From the NCBI RefSeq assembly GCF_008107725.1, contig NZ_VIRN01000035.1, positions 186,001-250,000 of the forward strand: a stretch of DNA of 64,000 bases, written 5' to 3'. This DNA comes from Marinobacter sp. BW6. GTDB taxonomy: Bacteria; Pseudomonadota; Gammaproteobacteria; Pseudomonadales; Oleiphilaceae. Under the pieces are notes generated by a model. That model was not told the origin of the DNA. It did not search any database and saw only the letters and a list, made by a program, of their open reading frames with translations. Position numbers and translations under genes: made by a program. Shown piece by piece: positions 14,879 through 23,376 of the stretch; positions within the stretch are counted from its first letter, which is position 1, and every line of letters starts with the position of its first letter.

Positions 14879-17008
14879 ATGAGTTTGAGCCACCAGCCGC
14901 TGATCGTGATGAAAGGTGTTGACTCGAAGCCGCTGCATGGTCGCTATGCAACCTACGATGATGGCGTCGACGGGCCAACGTCCATCCATGATGGTATGGA
15001 CAACGCTGTCGTCATTACCTTCGATGATGCGAATCGACACTTGATCACGCTGGGAGCTACAGGCTCTAGGAAGACGACCTCCGTTCAGGCGCCGGCGATT
15101 GTACGTCTAATCGAGACAGGATGCTCCGGTCTGGTTGTCGATGTGAAAGGCGAATACCGACATTTGGCAGAGAAATATCCGGAACGGGTGATGGTGATCG
15201 GTGCGGATGAGGACGCTACGCCTTACAACCTGATCCAGGGGTTATCCGACGAGCAGTTCACGGCGTTTCTGAACGAGCATCGCACGAGCGTTAAGGAGCC
15301 ATACTGGGGAGCCATGGGCGTTCAGGATGCGAAGTTCGTCAGGAAGACCTATCAGCTAATGGACAGAGAGCCGACGCTGGCGGACATCGTGGATGCCTTG
15401 AAAGATCCACAGGCATTCGTCGGTCTGTCTGATGCATTTTTGAAGTACAAAAGCTGCCTGCCTAGCGATTACCTGGAGCTTCTAAAGGCCGTCAGGTCCA
15501 ACAGATTCAGCATTCTTGCAATGGGTGATTCGGCACTCTTGGATATCGGTGCGCCGGTAATGGAAGACGTGCAAAAGCAATACAGTTGGCAAACCAACGG
15601 TTTGATCAGTGCACTGGCCCCATTTTCTACGGATGTGTGCTTGCGGGAAAAGTTCTCGCCGAAGCAGACCGATGATGGAGAGCCTGAAGCGCCAATGCCT
15701 TCAATGGAGGATTTGCTCTATCGGGATCGCAAAGTTCTGTTGATGGACATTCCAGTTGACCGGTTTGGTCAAACCGCGCACGTCATCTCAAAGCTCCTTA
15801 GGATCCGCCTCATTTCGACGATCACTGGCTTTCGTCGTCACAAACAAGTGGGGTGTGGCGAGCTTTTCTATACATTCTTTGCGGCTGATGAATACCAGCA
15901 TCTGATCAATCTCGATGCGGATATTGGGCACAACGGCTTGTTTGATGACACGACATTCTTCGATCGTTGCAGGGGTTATGGACATATCAACCTCGTCGCG
16001 ACGCAGAGTGTTTCGGCGCTTGAGTCAAAGGCAGGGGCTGGCATTGCGCTCGATTGTCTGCTGCAGAATATTGGCACCGTCATCACCTTCTCCTCGGCGG
16101 ATCCGGCAACGGATCGACTATTAAAGGGGAGGGTATCAGCAGCGGATGCGGAGCAGATCAGTTCAGTGGTAAGGAGTGATCTTCCTGCGGGTGAAGCCTA
16201 CGTGGTAGGCCGAGCCATGGAGCGCCATGGCAAAGGGACGTTGGTTTCTCGAGTCAAGGCAGGCTTTATCCCTGGTGCTCCTTACATGAGCCGATATTTC
16301 GCGGGTATGCCAGACCCTGAAAGAATTCCCAACTATGAGGGTGTTCTGGATTTCGTGAAGAACCCGTTTCACGAACTCAATTCGAGACCCCCGATGGCGG
16401 GAGTCTCTGCAATTCGTCATTCCTTTAATGATTGCTTCTTGAGCATCATGCAGGATCTTGAAATTTCACAGGCGGACCTGTGCCCGGATCATCATGAGGT
16501 CGACGTGGTCGTCTGTGAGGACGCGGAGTACTGCGTCAGCTTGCAGGGCTATATGGAAGGTCTCACTCCAACCCTTTGGCAGCGAGGGTTGATCCTCTCT
16601 ATTACGCGTCATGATGCTCATGGTTGGCGTTGCGAAGTTCCGATGATCACCGTGATGCCTTTTGTTGAAGAATACATGAGGCCAACGGATAGGCGGGTGC
16701 GAGAACGTGATCCTCTTGAGAGTGGGTTGGTGCGGCAGTTGATGAGGGAAACAGCCCCCGATGTGCATGAGCAGGTCAAAGTCTTTCCAGTCGATGATGA
16801 TGAGAACCCTGCAGAGGCTTTCGTGAGGTTTTACACCGGTAGTGCATCGCTGATGCTTTCGAAAAAGCTTTGGGGATGTATCTGCCAGTGCTTGGGTCAT
16901 CTTGAGTCCCAATACAGCAGAGTTTCAATTGAGCAGTATTTTGGCCATGAGGATTCTGAGGCGGAGCCTCCGAAGGATCTGTTCGATGTTTTTGTGGATG
17001 ACGAATAA
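14879..17008 (+). CDS. VirD4/TraG- or HerA/FtsK-like ATPase with altered Walker A
   Basis: Start chosen at ATG 14879, six bases behind GTAAGGAG, giving 709 residues. N-terminal core: LITLGATGSRKTTSVQAPAIVRL at about 55-77, then LVVDVKGEYRHLAEKYPERV, as in type IV secretion coupling ATPases where stored-DNA or substrate transfer is powered. A Walker B-like strand with acidic pair is FYTFFAADEYQHL, followed by LVATQSVSAL, matching the sensor motif VTQS in VirD4/TraD. The Walker A is GATGSRKT at 59-66: the Gly normally before Lys is Arg64 (codon AGG, 15068-15070), so nucleotide binding may be impaired or the site variant. No membrane segment, unlike VirD4. The last 200 residues match nothing I know. 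It is under promoter-like site B. Confidence 0.68.
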   Translation: MSLSHQPLIVMKGVDSKPLHGRYATYDDGVDGPTSIHDGMDNAVVITFDDANRHLITLGATGSRKTTSVQAPAIVRLIETGCSGLVVDVKGEYRHLAEKYPERVMVIGADEDATPYNLIQGLSDEQFTAFLNEHRTSVKEPYWGAMGVQDAKFVRKTYQLMDREPTLADIVDALKDPQAFVGLSDAFLKYKSCLPSDYLELLKAVRSNRFSILAMGDSALLDIGAPVMEDVQKQYSWQTNGLISALAPFSTDVCLREKFSPKQTDDGEPEAPMPSMEDLLYRDRKVLLMDIPVDRFGQTAHVISKLLRIRLISTITGFRRHKQVGCGELFYTFFAADEYQHLINLDADIGHNGLFDDTTFFDRCRGYGHINLVATQSVSALESKAGAGIALDCLLQNIGTVITFSSADPATDRLLKGRVSAADAEQISSVVRSDLPAGEAYVVGRAMERHGKGTLVSRVKAGFIPGAPYMSRYFAGMPDPERIPNYEGVLDFVKNPFHELNSRPPMAGVSAIRHSFNDCFLSIMQDLEISQADLCPDHHEVDVVVCEDAEYCVSLQGYMEGLTPTLWQRGLILSITRHDAHGWRCEVPMITVMPFVEEYMRPTDRRVRERDPLESGLVRQLMRETAPDVHEQVKVFPVDDDENPAEAFVRFYTGSASLMLSKKLWGCICQCLGHLESQYSRVSIEQYFGHEDSEAEPPKDLFDVFVDDE

Positions 17009-17052
17009 TCGTTACCGGAACTTGTTTAATCGAACCATAAGCGCGTGGACTT

Positions 17053-17083
17053 TTCCGGTTTTTTCGGGTTCAAACGTTTTAGT
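17053..17083 (+). promoter_or_regulatory. Promoter-like site ahead of the AAA+ and exonuclease genes (site C)
   Basis: TTCCG (17053-17057), 17 bases, CGTTTTAGT (17075-17083). The 85-base leader contains a tiny ORF at 17117-17140 (MFAARGG, preceded by CAGGAG) that could be a leader peptide or chance. Confidence 0.6.
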
Positions 17084-17168
17084 AATGCGAACCCTCTCTA
17101 GACAAGCAGGAGACAAATGTTTGCTGCGCGGGGAGGGTAGTTTCCGTCTTTGCCTCGGGAGAATGTGA

Positions 17169-18263
17169 ATGAGTTCAGCTAAGCGCCTGCCAACCGCTAG
17201 TAAAACCGAGGACGCATCCGGTCGCCAACAGATCAGTATTGATGATTTGATTCGCGAGCAAATGAAAAGGGGCTTGGATCGCCAGGAGTACAACCCTGAT
17301 AACAAGGTAACTGTCAGGCTCTTTCGCTCCGGTGATTGGGAGCGAATAGATCCGATAGTCGCTGAGTCCGAGCAAGAAGAGGCATTCATCAAGCGAGTTA
17401 TTGAGAATGGTCCAGAGAGGCAGCTCCATGTGTGCCGTGTTGAGGTTCTCGATGAGTTGAATGCTCTACGGACGAAGTTTCCCAACTTTCGTGAAGTGAC
17501 TACAGAGATCATCGGCCGGTACAAAATCTCTCTGTTGGGAGGGGCTCCGCTTTCCTTGCCAGTCATCAATCTTCAGGGACCTCCGGGCATTGGCAAAACA
17601 ACCTATGTTAGGGCTGTGGCAACGGCATTGGGGCAGCCGTTCCATGATCTGAAAATCTCCCAGATGATGGATAAGTTCGAACTTGCAGGCATGTCGAAGG
17701 GCTGGCGAGGAGCACGGCCGGGCAAGATTGCCAGGATCTTACTGGAAGAGGAGCCTAAGGAAGGTCAGCCTGTTATCCTCTTCGACGAGTTGTGCATGGC
17801 CAAGGACACGGAAGATCATTCGGTTATACATCCTCTCTATACGCTGTTTGATCGGGATAGCGCGGGGCACTTTCGGGACCTATTTATGGACCTGCCCATG
17901 GATACGAGCTTCGTTCTCGCTTTCTGCACGACCAATAACCTGGAGGCTTTACGTCCGGCGTTGAGATCGCGGCTTTCATCTTTCCACATTGAAGCACCTT
18001 CCCGAGAGGAGATGCGTTTGCTCGCTCAGAAAATGTATCGACAGCTATTGGAACGCTTCAACGTGAAGGTCCATTTTCCTGACCTTTTGAGCAACGCGAT
18101 TCTCGTTAGGCTGACTGAAGGCTCGATTCGTGACATGAAACTGAACTTGGAGCGAGCCGTTATCCGCGCTGTCGGGGAGTCGAATGGTCAGGAGCGCTTT
18201 AGGCTAAGACCTGAGCATGTTCCTTCTATTCAAGACCGCAAACGCCAAATCGGTTTTATGTGA
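17169..18263 (+). CDS. Lon-like AAA+ ATPase lacking a protease domain
   Basis: A 364-residue protein. Walker A GPPGIGKT at 137-144 and Walker B ILFDE at 203-207. The stretch ELAGMSKGWRGARPGKIARILLEE, then FRDLFMDLPMDTSFVLAFCTTNNLEALRPALRSRLSSF, closely follows the Lon ATPase pattern (IRGHRRTYIGALPGRI...DVPFDLS-VLFI-TAN...PLLDRM). Sensor and arginine-finger region RPALRSRL is present; a C-terminal helical lid with GSIRDMKLNLERAVIRA follows. There is no Lon protease domain (no Ser-Lys dyad region) and no Lon N-domain; the first 100 residues are unique. Probable role: ATP-driven remodelling for the island system. It overlaps the exonuclease gene (ATGTGA), so the two are translated together, behind promoter-like site C. 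Confidence 0.8.
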   Translation: MSSAKRLPTASKTEDASGRQQISIDDLIREQMKRGLDRQEYNPDNKVTVRLFRSGDWERIDPIVAESEQEEAFIKRVIENGPERQLHVCRVEVLDELNALRTKFPNFREVTTEIIGRYKISLLGGAPLSLPVINLQGPPGIGKTTYVRAVATALGQPFHDLKISQMMDKFELAGMSKGWRGARPGKIARILLEEEPKEGQPVILFDELCMAKDTEDHSVIHPLYTLFDRDSAGHFRDLFMDLPMDTSFVLAFCTTNNLEALRPALRSRLSSFHIEAPSREEMRLLAQKMYRQLLERFNVKVHFPDLLSNAILVRLTEGSIRDMKLNLERAVIRAVGESNGQERFRLRPEHVPSIQDRKRQIGFM

Positions 18264-18754
18264 ACCGACACAGCATGGAGGGTTTTGACGTGTACATTCT
18301 CGACATTGAGGCCAGTGGCCTGAACGAAGAAAGCTACCCCATTGAGATTGCCTGGTGTGCTTTGGAAGGAGCCGACGAATTCTCTGTCCTCATCAATCCG
18401 GAGAGCGCCGGCGGCTGGGACAGCTGGGATGACTTTGCGGAGTCGGCGATACATGGCATTAGCCGTCGTGAATGCTGCGAACGCGGAGAAAATGTTGTGG
18501 TAGTCGCCAATCGATTAGAACAACTATTAAACGATCATCCGGTTTTTTCGGACGCTCCTTACCAGGATCAACAATGGTTGAATCAACTCTTTGATGCAGT
18601 TGGAAAGCGGTGCCCCGCTTTTCTTATGCCAATTGATCAGGCTGTTAGCCTCAATAAGCGAGCTCAACTGAATAAATCGTTAGCGGAATTGGCCCGGCCA
18701 CATCGTGCGATGGCCGATTGTCTTTTGCTCAAGAAAGTTGTTCAGACCATTTAG
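18260..18754 (+). CDS. DEDDh 3'-5' exonuclease-like protein
   Basis: A 164-residue protein. Exo I is YILDIEASG with D15 and E17, Exo II FSDAPYQDQQW with D98, Exo III PHRAMADCLLL with H148 and D153: the full set of a DEDDh exonuclease (RNase T / DnaQ fold). The GTG start at 18260 overlaps the stop of the AAA+ gene by two bases (GTGA), indicating coupled translation; ATG 18275 is an alternative start that keeps all motifs. It would trim single-stranded DNA or RNA 3' ends, or act on a small nucleic-acid signal. The pairing with a Lon-like AAA+ is unusual. Confidence 0.8.
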   Translation: MNRHSMEGFDVYILDIEASGLNEESYPIEIAWCALEGADEFSVLINPESAGGWDSWDDFAESAIHGISRRECCERGENVVVVANRLEQLLNDHPVFSDAPYQDQQWLNQLFDAVGKRCPAFLMPIDQAVSLNKRAQLNKSLAELARPHRAMADCLLLKKVVQTI

Positions 18755-19210
18755 GCTTGCCCTGGATAACTTAAATCTATGCAGCTGTCAGAGCCTGGGG
18801 AATCAGCGGTTCTTGGCACCTAGAGCTGGCCGCGTGTTTGTTTGTCCAGGGATTTTGCGGTTTTTGACAATGTTTTTGTTTACACTTTCCAAACGTGCAT
18901 TATTATCAGTAACCTACGCGCTCAGGTAGGCTGCTATCGTTCAAGGATTGCCCAATAAGTTGCCAGTCGATGGCATACCCAAAACGAAAAATAAAAAATC
19001 GAGACGGTCCAATTCAAATGCCACTGACTAATAGTCTTTAACCACTTGACGCACTAAAAAAGGAGCTCAATAAGGCTTTTGAGATGGCTGCGATCTGCGA
19101 GTTCTGCTTGTTGGATGCTCTGGCAATAGCCTCTTCGTTGGATTATTGATATCAGACTTTTGGACCATCTAGTTAGAAATAATAGCGTTTAATTCTTAGT
19201 GCAACACGTA
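18755..19210. other. Gap after the exonuclease gene, no gene seen
   Basis: About 450 AT-rich bases without a convincing ORF. No TTCCG-N17-CGTTTTAG site and no clear terminator hairpin were noticed. Confidence 0.4.
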
Positions 19211-19363
19211 ATGACTAACAAAACTCGTCATGAAATTCCAAAAAAGCTTTGGGATGAATTCCGAGCCGAACTTGAAGCCAATAATGGATTACTCGTCCGC
19301 CAATGGTCGAGAAGCAGTGCTACGCGGTTTTACGTTCCTAGCCTCTCCTCTGCCAGAAGCTGA
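19211..19363 (+). CDS. Small basic hypothetical protein (50 residues)
   Basis: An open frame from ATG 19211 to TGA 19361 encodes MTNKTRHEIPKKLWDEFRAE...SSARS, 50 residues, basic and hydrophilic. The ribosome site is poor. It precedes the membrane protein gene by 38 bases on the same strand. The coding pattern is plausible but the call is weak; the region may equally be the leader of the next gene. Confidence 0.35.
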   Translation: MTNKTRHEIPKKLWDEFRAELEANNGLLVRQWSRSSATRFYVPSLSSARS

Positions 19364-19401
19364 TCCGAAAACCCTGGATGTTAACAAGGAGCTAGTTTGT
19401 A

Positions 19402-19989
19402 ATGTCGACCTATCGTTTCTTAAGTACTTGCGAAACACCTGACGTTTTTCTTGCCACCGTGGTTGATGCGCCGTCTCGGGCAAAGGCACACGAAATAATG
19501 AAAAACCGTCTGAACACCAACGAGACTGTGGTTTCAGTGAACGTCCTGGAAAACGGCCAATGGCTGGTTCTGGAGGGGAAAGGAGTTTCTGCTGACCAGA
19601 TTCAGAAGCACGCTAACACTCATACTGAAGTGAAATTTGAAGGCCCAGCGAGGTTGTATAGCGAGAACGAAATCACCCCGGTTCTCGAACCTGAAAAAGC
19701 CTCCGGAAAGACCGTTTCCGCGGCTATCGTATCCGATGAAGATCAGCCAATTGTTAAGTTCATGTGGTTTCTCACTGCACTGGTTGGCATTCTCAGCGTC
19801 ATAACAGCCGCAGCTCTCTCCAGCAACGTCTACAATAGCGGCACACAACTGTCTATTTGGGCTTCTTCGCTGTTGCTTCCTATCGGCGCGATGTTGGCCA
19901 CATTCGCAATGAAATATCTTTCGGGTATTTATATTACGCTACGCCGAATTGAGTCCAAAGGCCTAATGATGAGGGACATCTCTCGTTAG
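19402..19989 (+). CDS. Membrane protein with two transmembrane helices, unknown
   Basis: A 195-residue protein. The N-terminal 110 residues are soluble and mixed alpha/beta (STYRFLSTCETPDVFLATVVDAPSRAKAHEIMKNRL). Two hydrophobic helices follow at about 113-138 (FMWFLTALVGILSVITAAAL) and 146-166 (LSIWASSLLLPIGAMLATFAM), and a short basic tail. Start ATG 19402 has only a moderate ribosome site (AAGGAG 19386-19391, ten bases ahead). No family recognised. Probably an inner-membrane protein with both termini on the same side. Confidence 0.6.
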   Translation: MSTYRFLSTCETPDVFLATVVDAPSRAKAHEIMKNRLNTNETVVSVNVLENGQWLVLEGKGVSADQIQKHANTHTEVKFEGPARLYSENEITPVLEPEKASGKTVSAAIVSDEDQPIVKFMWFLTALVGILSVITAAALSSNVYNSGTQLSIWASSLLLPIGAMLATFAMKYLSGIYITLRRIESKGLMMRDISR

Positions 19990-20123
19990 CGGATTCCAGT
20001 TTTTTAGTCGCATCATAAATTGCGAGTACCACTTCGTTTCATAGCCTGGTGGTGATGTTTCCTCCGCAATTCCCAGATTAGTCAGATCAGAACTGCGCCA
20101 AGAAAATAGAATAAGGACATTAA

Positions 20124-21539
20124 ATGAAATTCTCTAAAGCGTTGACTTCGTGTTGTTTTACTACGGCCATTTTGGCTACCGGTTGTGGCGGCGGCAGCGC
20201 CGGCGATAGTTCAGGCTCAGCGTCAGAAGAATCGGGAACGCTCAATCCCTCGGAACCGATTGAGATCGAAGTCCCGAAAGTTGATCCCAAGGAAACAGTT
20301 AACGCAATTGTGTTTGACTATCCCGGGATGATTAAGAGTGTGTCAGCGAGTGGTAAAGAATTTGATCCGATGACAGATGAAATCGGCGCTTCCAACGCAG
20401 ATAGTTGCGTGGATCGAGATGATCGGTATTACGACAATGGATTTGTAAGGGTTTATTCCGATGGAGGGGTGACGGACTCTGAACTAAAAGTAGCTGGTGA
20501 TCAGGCTCTCGGGACACTTGAGACGGCATTGGCTGCAATTGGTTCATCAAAAGAGGAATTTCAATCTGAATTATTTAGCACTATACGACCTCGCGTTATT
20601 CGGGAAATTGTCGATAACTACGCAGTTAATGGCGTCCCTTATTTTTATTTCAATTATGAAACTGGCGGTTCATTTACAGGTGTTGAATATACGGTACCTC
20701 TTCATGACGTCGCAGTTGAGCTAGGTTATGCGATGACGCAGGAAGAAAGGTTGCTTTATGAGTCTGGTGACATGCAGGCCTATCGCGAGGCGGTAGCTGA
20801 GACTTTCTTAGAGTTGCCATCTGCGCTTCGGGAATACGATATTATCAGCCTTCAGTCAAAGTTAGCTGACTATGATGAGTTTAAAAGCCAAGAAAACGCC
20901 GGTGGAATTGATTATGATGCTGTTGGAGATCCCGGCTTTGGGATTGATGTTGCATATTACGAGAGATTGGCGGCCGATCCGAGGTACGCTGCCATCTTCG
21001 ATAGCCCTGTAATTGACCCTGTAGTCAACCTTTGCTTGCTTTCACAAGGTAATATTCCTAATGAATTTGATACGGAAGTAGGTATCAACAGCGTTACAAT
21101 CGCTACCGGTACTTCCAATATCGAAGTGGGATTATCGATGGCAAAGTACTTGGGGGTGCATCTGGCGACAACGTACCGTTATAACTACGTGGCGAATATG
21201 CCTTTCTGGTTCACTGAAGGTCTAGCTTTTAGCTTAATTTTTCCGGGGTTTGAAAAAATTGAAGCGACTACTTTAGTCGATCAGAACGCTTTGAATCGGC
21301 TCGATCTTAATCCTGAGTACTACGCTACCATCGTTGAGGGAATTGAGTCAGAAGAGGAAAATAGTCAACTGACCAACCTCTATTTTGCTCAGCGTTTTGT
21401 CAGTTATAGTGATGGAGATAGTGATTCAAAAGGCTTTAACGAAGCGTTTGAGGACTTGGTTCAGGTTTCTGGTTACCCTAATCTGACCTATTCACGGTTT
21501 AAATCTGAATTTGCTTCTATCATCGATTATCTTCTGTAA
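20124..21539 (+). CDS. Lipoprotein with a degenerate metallopeptidase-like segment
   Basis: A 471-residue protein with signal peptide and lipobox LATGC (Cys21), then a Gly/Ser/Glu-rich linker typical of exported proteins. Around residue 350, IEVGLSMAKYLGVHLATTYRYNYVANMPFWFTEGLAFSL resembles gluzincin peptidases in which a helix with HExxH is followed by P-x-WxxEGLA. Here the WFTEGLA part is kept, but the helix has VHLATT instead of HExxH, so zinc binding and catalysis are unlikely. The rest is not recognised. A strong intrinsic terminator follows the stop codon, and the gene seems monocistronic. Confidence 0.6.
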   Translation: MKFSKALTSCCFTTAILATGCGGGSAGDSSGSASEESGTLNPSEPIEIEVPKVDPKETVNAIVFDYPGMIKSVSASGKEFDPMTDEIGASNADSCVDRDDRYYDNGFVRVYSDGGVTDSELKVAGDQALGTLETALAAIGSSKEEFQSELFSTIRPRVIREIVDNYAVNGVPYFYFNYETGGSFTGVEYTVPLHDVAVELGYAMTQEERLLYESGDMQAYREAVAETFLELPSALREYDIISLQSKLADYDEFKSQENAGGIDYDAVGDPGFGIDVAYYERLAADPRYAAIFDSPVIDPVVNLCLLSQGNIPNEFDTEVGINSVTIATGTSNIEVGLSMAKYLGVHLATTYRYNYVANMPFWFTEGLAFSLIFPGFEKIEATTLVDQNALNRLDLNPEYYATIVEGIESEEENSQLTNLYFAQRFVSYSDGDSDSKGFNEAFEDLVQVSGYPNLTYSRFKSEFASIIDYLL

Positions 21540-21556
21540 TTTATAAGCAAATGAGG

Positions 21557-21582
21557 AGCCGCTTTTTGAAGCGGCTTTTTTA
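21557..21582 (+). terminator. Intrinsic terminator after the lipoprotein gene
   Basis: Arms AGCCGCTT (21557-21564) and AAGCGGCT (21569-21576) pair perfectly around a 4-base loop, followed by a run of six T including the last stem base. This is a classical rho-independent terminator 18 bases after the stop codon. Confidence 0.88.
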
Positions 21583-21604
21583 CTTCACAAATCAAAGGTG
21601 AGCA

Positions 21605-21769
21605 ATGAGAGTTTCATTCTGTATTTTTCTGTTTACCGCTTCTTTTTCGGTTTTGGCTTATGGGACCCTCCAAGGTAGTTGGTTAGAAGGCAGTGCTAAG
21701 TACTGCAAATATAGCGACGGTTCCGTCCTGAAGGTTGGTATCTCCGAAATTTGTCCAGTTTCAAATTGA
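21605..21769 (+). CDS. Small secreted protein, YCKYSDG...CP type
   Basis: A 54-residue ORF from ATG 21605: an N-terminal signal peptide (MRVSFCIFLFTASFSVLAYG) followed by a mature part TLQGSWLEGSAKYCKYSDGSVLKVG ending ICPVSN. The two Cys of YCKYSDG and ICP could form a disulfide. I recall similar short exported proteins with a YCKYSNG...CP pattern in marine Gammaproteobacteria; their function is unknown. The ribosome site is AAAGGTG. It stands alone after the terminator. Confidence 0.65.
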   Translation: MRVSFCIFLFTASFSVLAYGTLQGSWLEGSAKYCKYSDGSVLKVGISEICPVSN

Positions 21770-21970
21770 TGCTTTATGGGTTTGACCATGACCGGTCAAT
21801 ACTCAGCTAGAAGTTAAGTAAAAAGATGGCGGGAGCTTTACGGTAGCGAAACCAAAATTTGTTTGCCGTACAACCTGAGATTTGTGCGGACGCAGCTAGG
21901 CAAGTCAAAGCGAGGTGTCGAGGTGCGTTTCTAGGTTGCTCAGAAAACAATCGGCAATATGGAGGATACT

Positions 21971-22201
21971 ATGACTGACATCGATCCACCGCTGAGCAAC
22001 GCAAAGAAACTGGCTATCTGTTATGGGCGCTCTGTGAGTAGTTTGTAAGAGATAGATTTTGAAGACTCTGATGCTGCCCACGATGCTAGCTCAAATCGGA
22101 TCATGAATTTATCTAGACTCACTGCTAGTCAGAAAACATTGTTGATATCGCTGGCGGAAGATTTCGCGGCAAGTAACTCGAAAGAATACAACTCAGAATG
22201 A
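21971..22201 (+). pseudogene. Small gene interrupted by an in-frame TAA
   Basis: After a strong GGAGGA site, ATG 21971 opens a frame encoding MTDIDPPLSNAKKLAICYG...SSL, stops at TAA 22046-22048, and then continues in the same frame for another 50 codons (EIDFEDSDAAHDASSNR...NSKEYNSE) up to TGA 22199. The second part keeps coding-like composition. The simplest reading is a 76-codon gene with a nonsense mutation; a 25-residue peptide is the alternative. No family recognised. Confidence 0.5.
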
Positions 22202-22673
22202 CTTTTTTTCAGTATTAGCAATTTGCAGGACTGCAGGGGCGACATCGCGGATTTCAGTATAGTTAGGGCTGTATTGATGAGTACTGGTTAATATGAAGCC
22301 CCCGATCTCTCTCCAAGGCCCAAATCTGCAACAGCCCAAGAAGTTGTCTGTAACGTCGTAAGGCTGAAATCTGTCGAATTCGAACAATTCGTCCTCGCTT
22401 CCTGCAGGTCGGCCAAACCTGCGTATCGGGTAACGAGCCTAGCGAGATCAGAAACGCCAATGGGCAAAGCTTCGCAATTACGTGGGCTGAACGTTGCCTC
22501 TGCGCACGTCTGACTTGGTAGTGCGCCTTCCGATTATTTGTAGCGATTTTGAAGGTTTCGAGCGGTGTTTTTAATGTAATTGTGCGCGCTTACGACACCT
22601 GTGTACGTTGCCTTGGTGTCCAAGCTCGCAACCAGAGGTGGGCCAGAACTCGAACCCATCTACTTAGCGACAG
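22202..22673. other. Gap with no convincing gene
   Basis: Only short, poorly started ORFs on the minus strand (for example 22193-22387). No tRNA, terminator or promoter-like site of the island type was seen. It separates the decayed small gene from a leftward gene at 22674. Confidence 0.4.
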
Positions 22674-23312
22674 TTATGTCTGCGTCATAAACATCGATAA
22701 GGTTTTCACGGGGCCTAGTTCGTAGCCGCTCAAAAGCCATTCTCTCGGTGAGAGGCCATCCAGATCAGCAGTCGGTGTCAGCATGAAACGCGTCAGTGTG
22801 AGAGGACGATCAATTGCCTCAGCTGACACTAGTAATTCGGCAAGGTGGGGTAGTCTGCCTGAATCGCTAAACTGCCAACCGAAGAATACTGGCGTGGAAT
22901 CTTCAAGTGTCAACGCCAGTAAGCTCGGGGGTGTGCGGTTTGATTCGATTATCACCATATCTTCCGGTGCGTGGAGTAATCTCGAGACCTCCTTAAGCGT
23001 GAGTGTCTGGGCCGCAATGGACCTGCACTCTGAAATCACCTGCAAAGAAATCTTTGTGCGGTTTTTCAGCCCTTCAAGAGATGTGGGAGAAGCTTCGAGG
23101 CCCCGAGCCCCTCCTTGTTTGAGTACAGCTTTTTCTGAGACTGAGAGAGGTTCGGCTGATGGCCAAATTTTGTTTGGAATTGATTTGGTTAAATGGAAGT
23201 GATCGTCCAGGCCCTTGCCGGCTGGCAAACATGCCCCAAAGCCGAGCGCCCTAATCACTCGGGCTTCGAAATCAGTCAATGGGCTTAAAATCTCCAAAGC
23301 CCAACCTCCCAT
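22674..23312 (-). CDS. Possible DNA-binding protein with a ParS/MbcA-like C-terminal segment
   Basis: A 212-residue protein. The middle part contains TLTLKEVSRLLHAPEDMVIIES, compatible with a MerR/excisionase-like helix-turn-helix (VSRLLH). The C-terminal part ends with LTPTADLDGLSPREWLLSGYELGPV, similar to the (N)P-x-LDG-x-TPLEAL-x-G core of Xre/MbcA/ParS antitoxin C-terminal domains. Both are weak pattern matches. No toxin-like RES gene was seen next to it. It could be an island regulator. Start ATG 23312 has only a modest ribosome site. Confidence 0.5.
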   Translation of the reverse strand: MGGWALEILSPLTDFEARVIRALGFGACLPAGKGLDDHFHLTKSIPNKIWPSAEPLSVSEKAVLKQGGARGLEASPTSLEGLKNRTKISLQVISECRSIAAQTLTLKEVSRLLHAPEDMVIIESNRTPPSLLALTLEDSTPVFFGWQFSDSGRLPHLAELLVSAEAIDRPLTLTRFMLTPTADLDGLSPREWLLSGYELGPVKTLSMFMTQT

Positions 23313-23376
23313 ATCTCTGCTTGTGTTAGGACGAAGATAGCTGTTCTCAAACTATTCGTTACCTGTGTCGGGGCCT

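Noticed and set aside
18535..18565. CCGGTTTTTTCGG inside the exonuclease gene, similar to sites B and C
   Set aside because: It is within coding sequence and has no CGTTTTAG at the proper spacing.
22600..22665. A stretch ending AACTCGAACCCATC that looks tRNA-like
   Set aside because: No cloverleaf can be folded around it and no CCA or acceptor stem was found.
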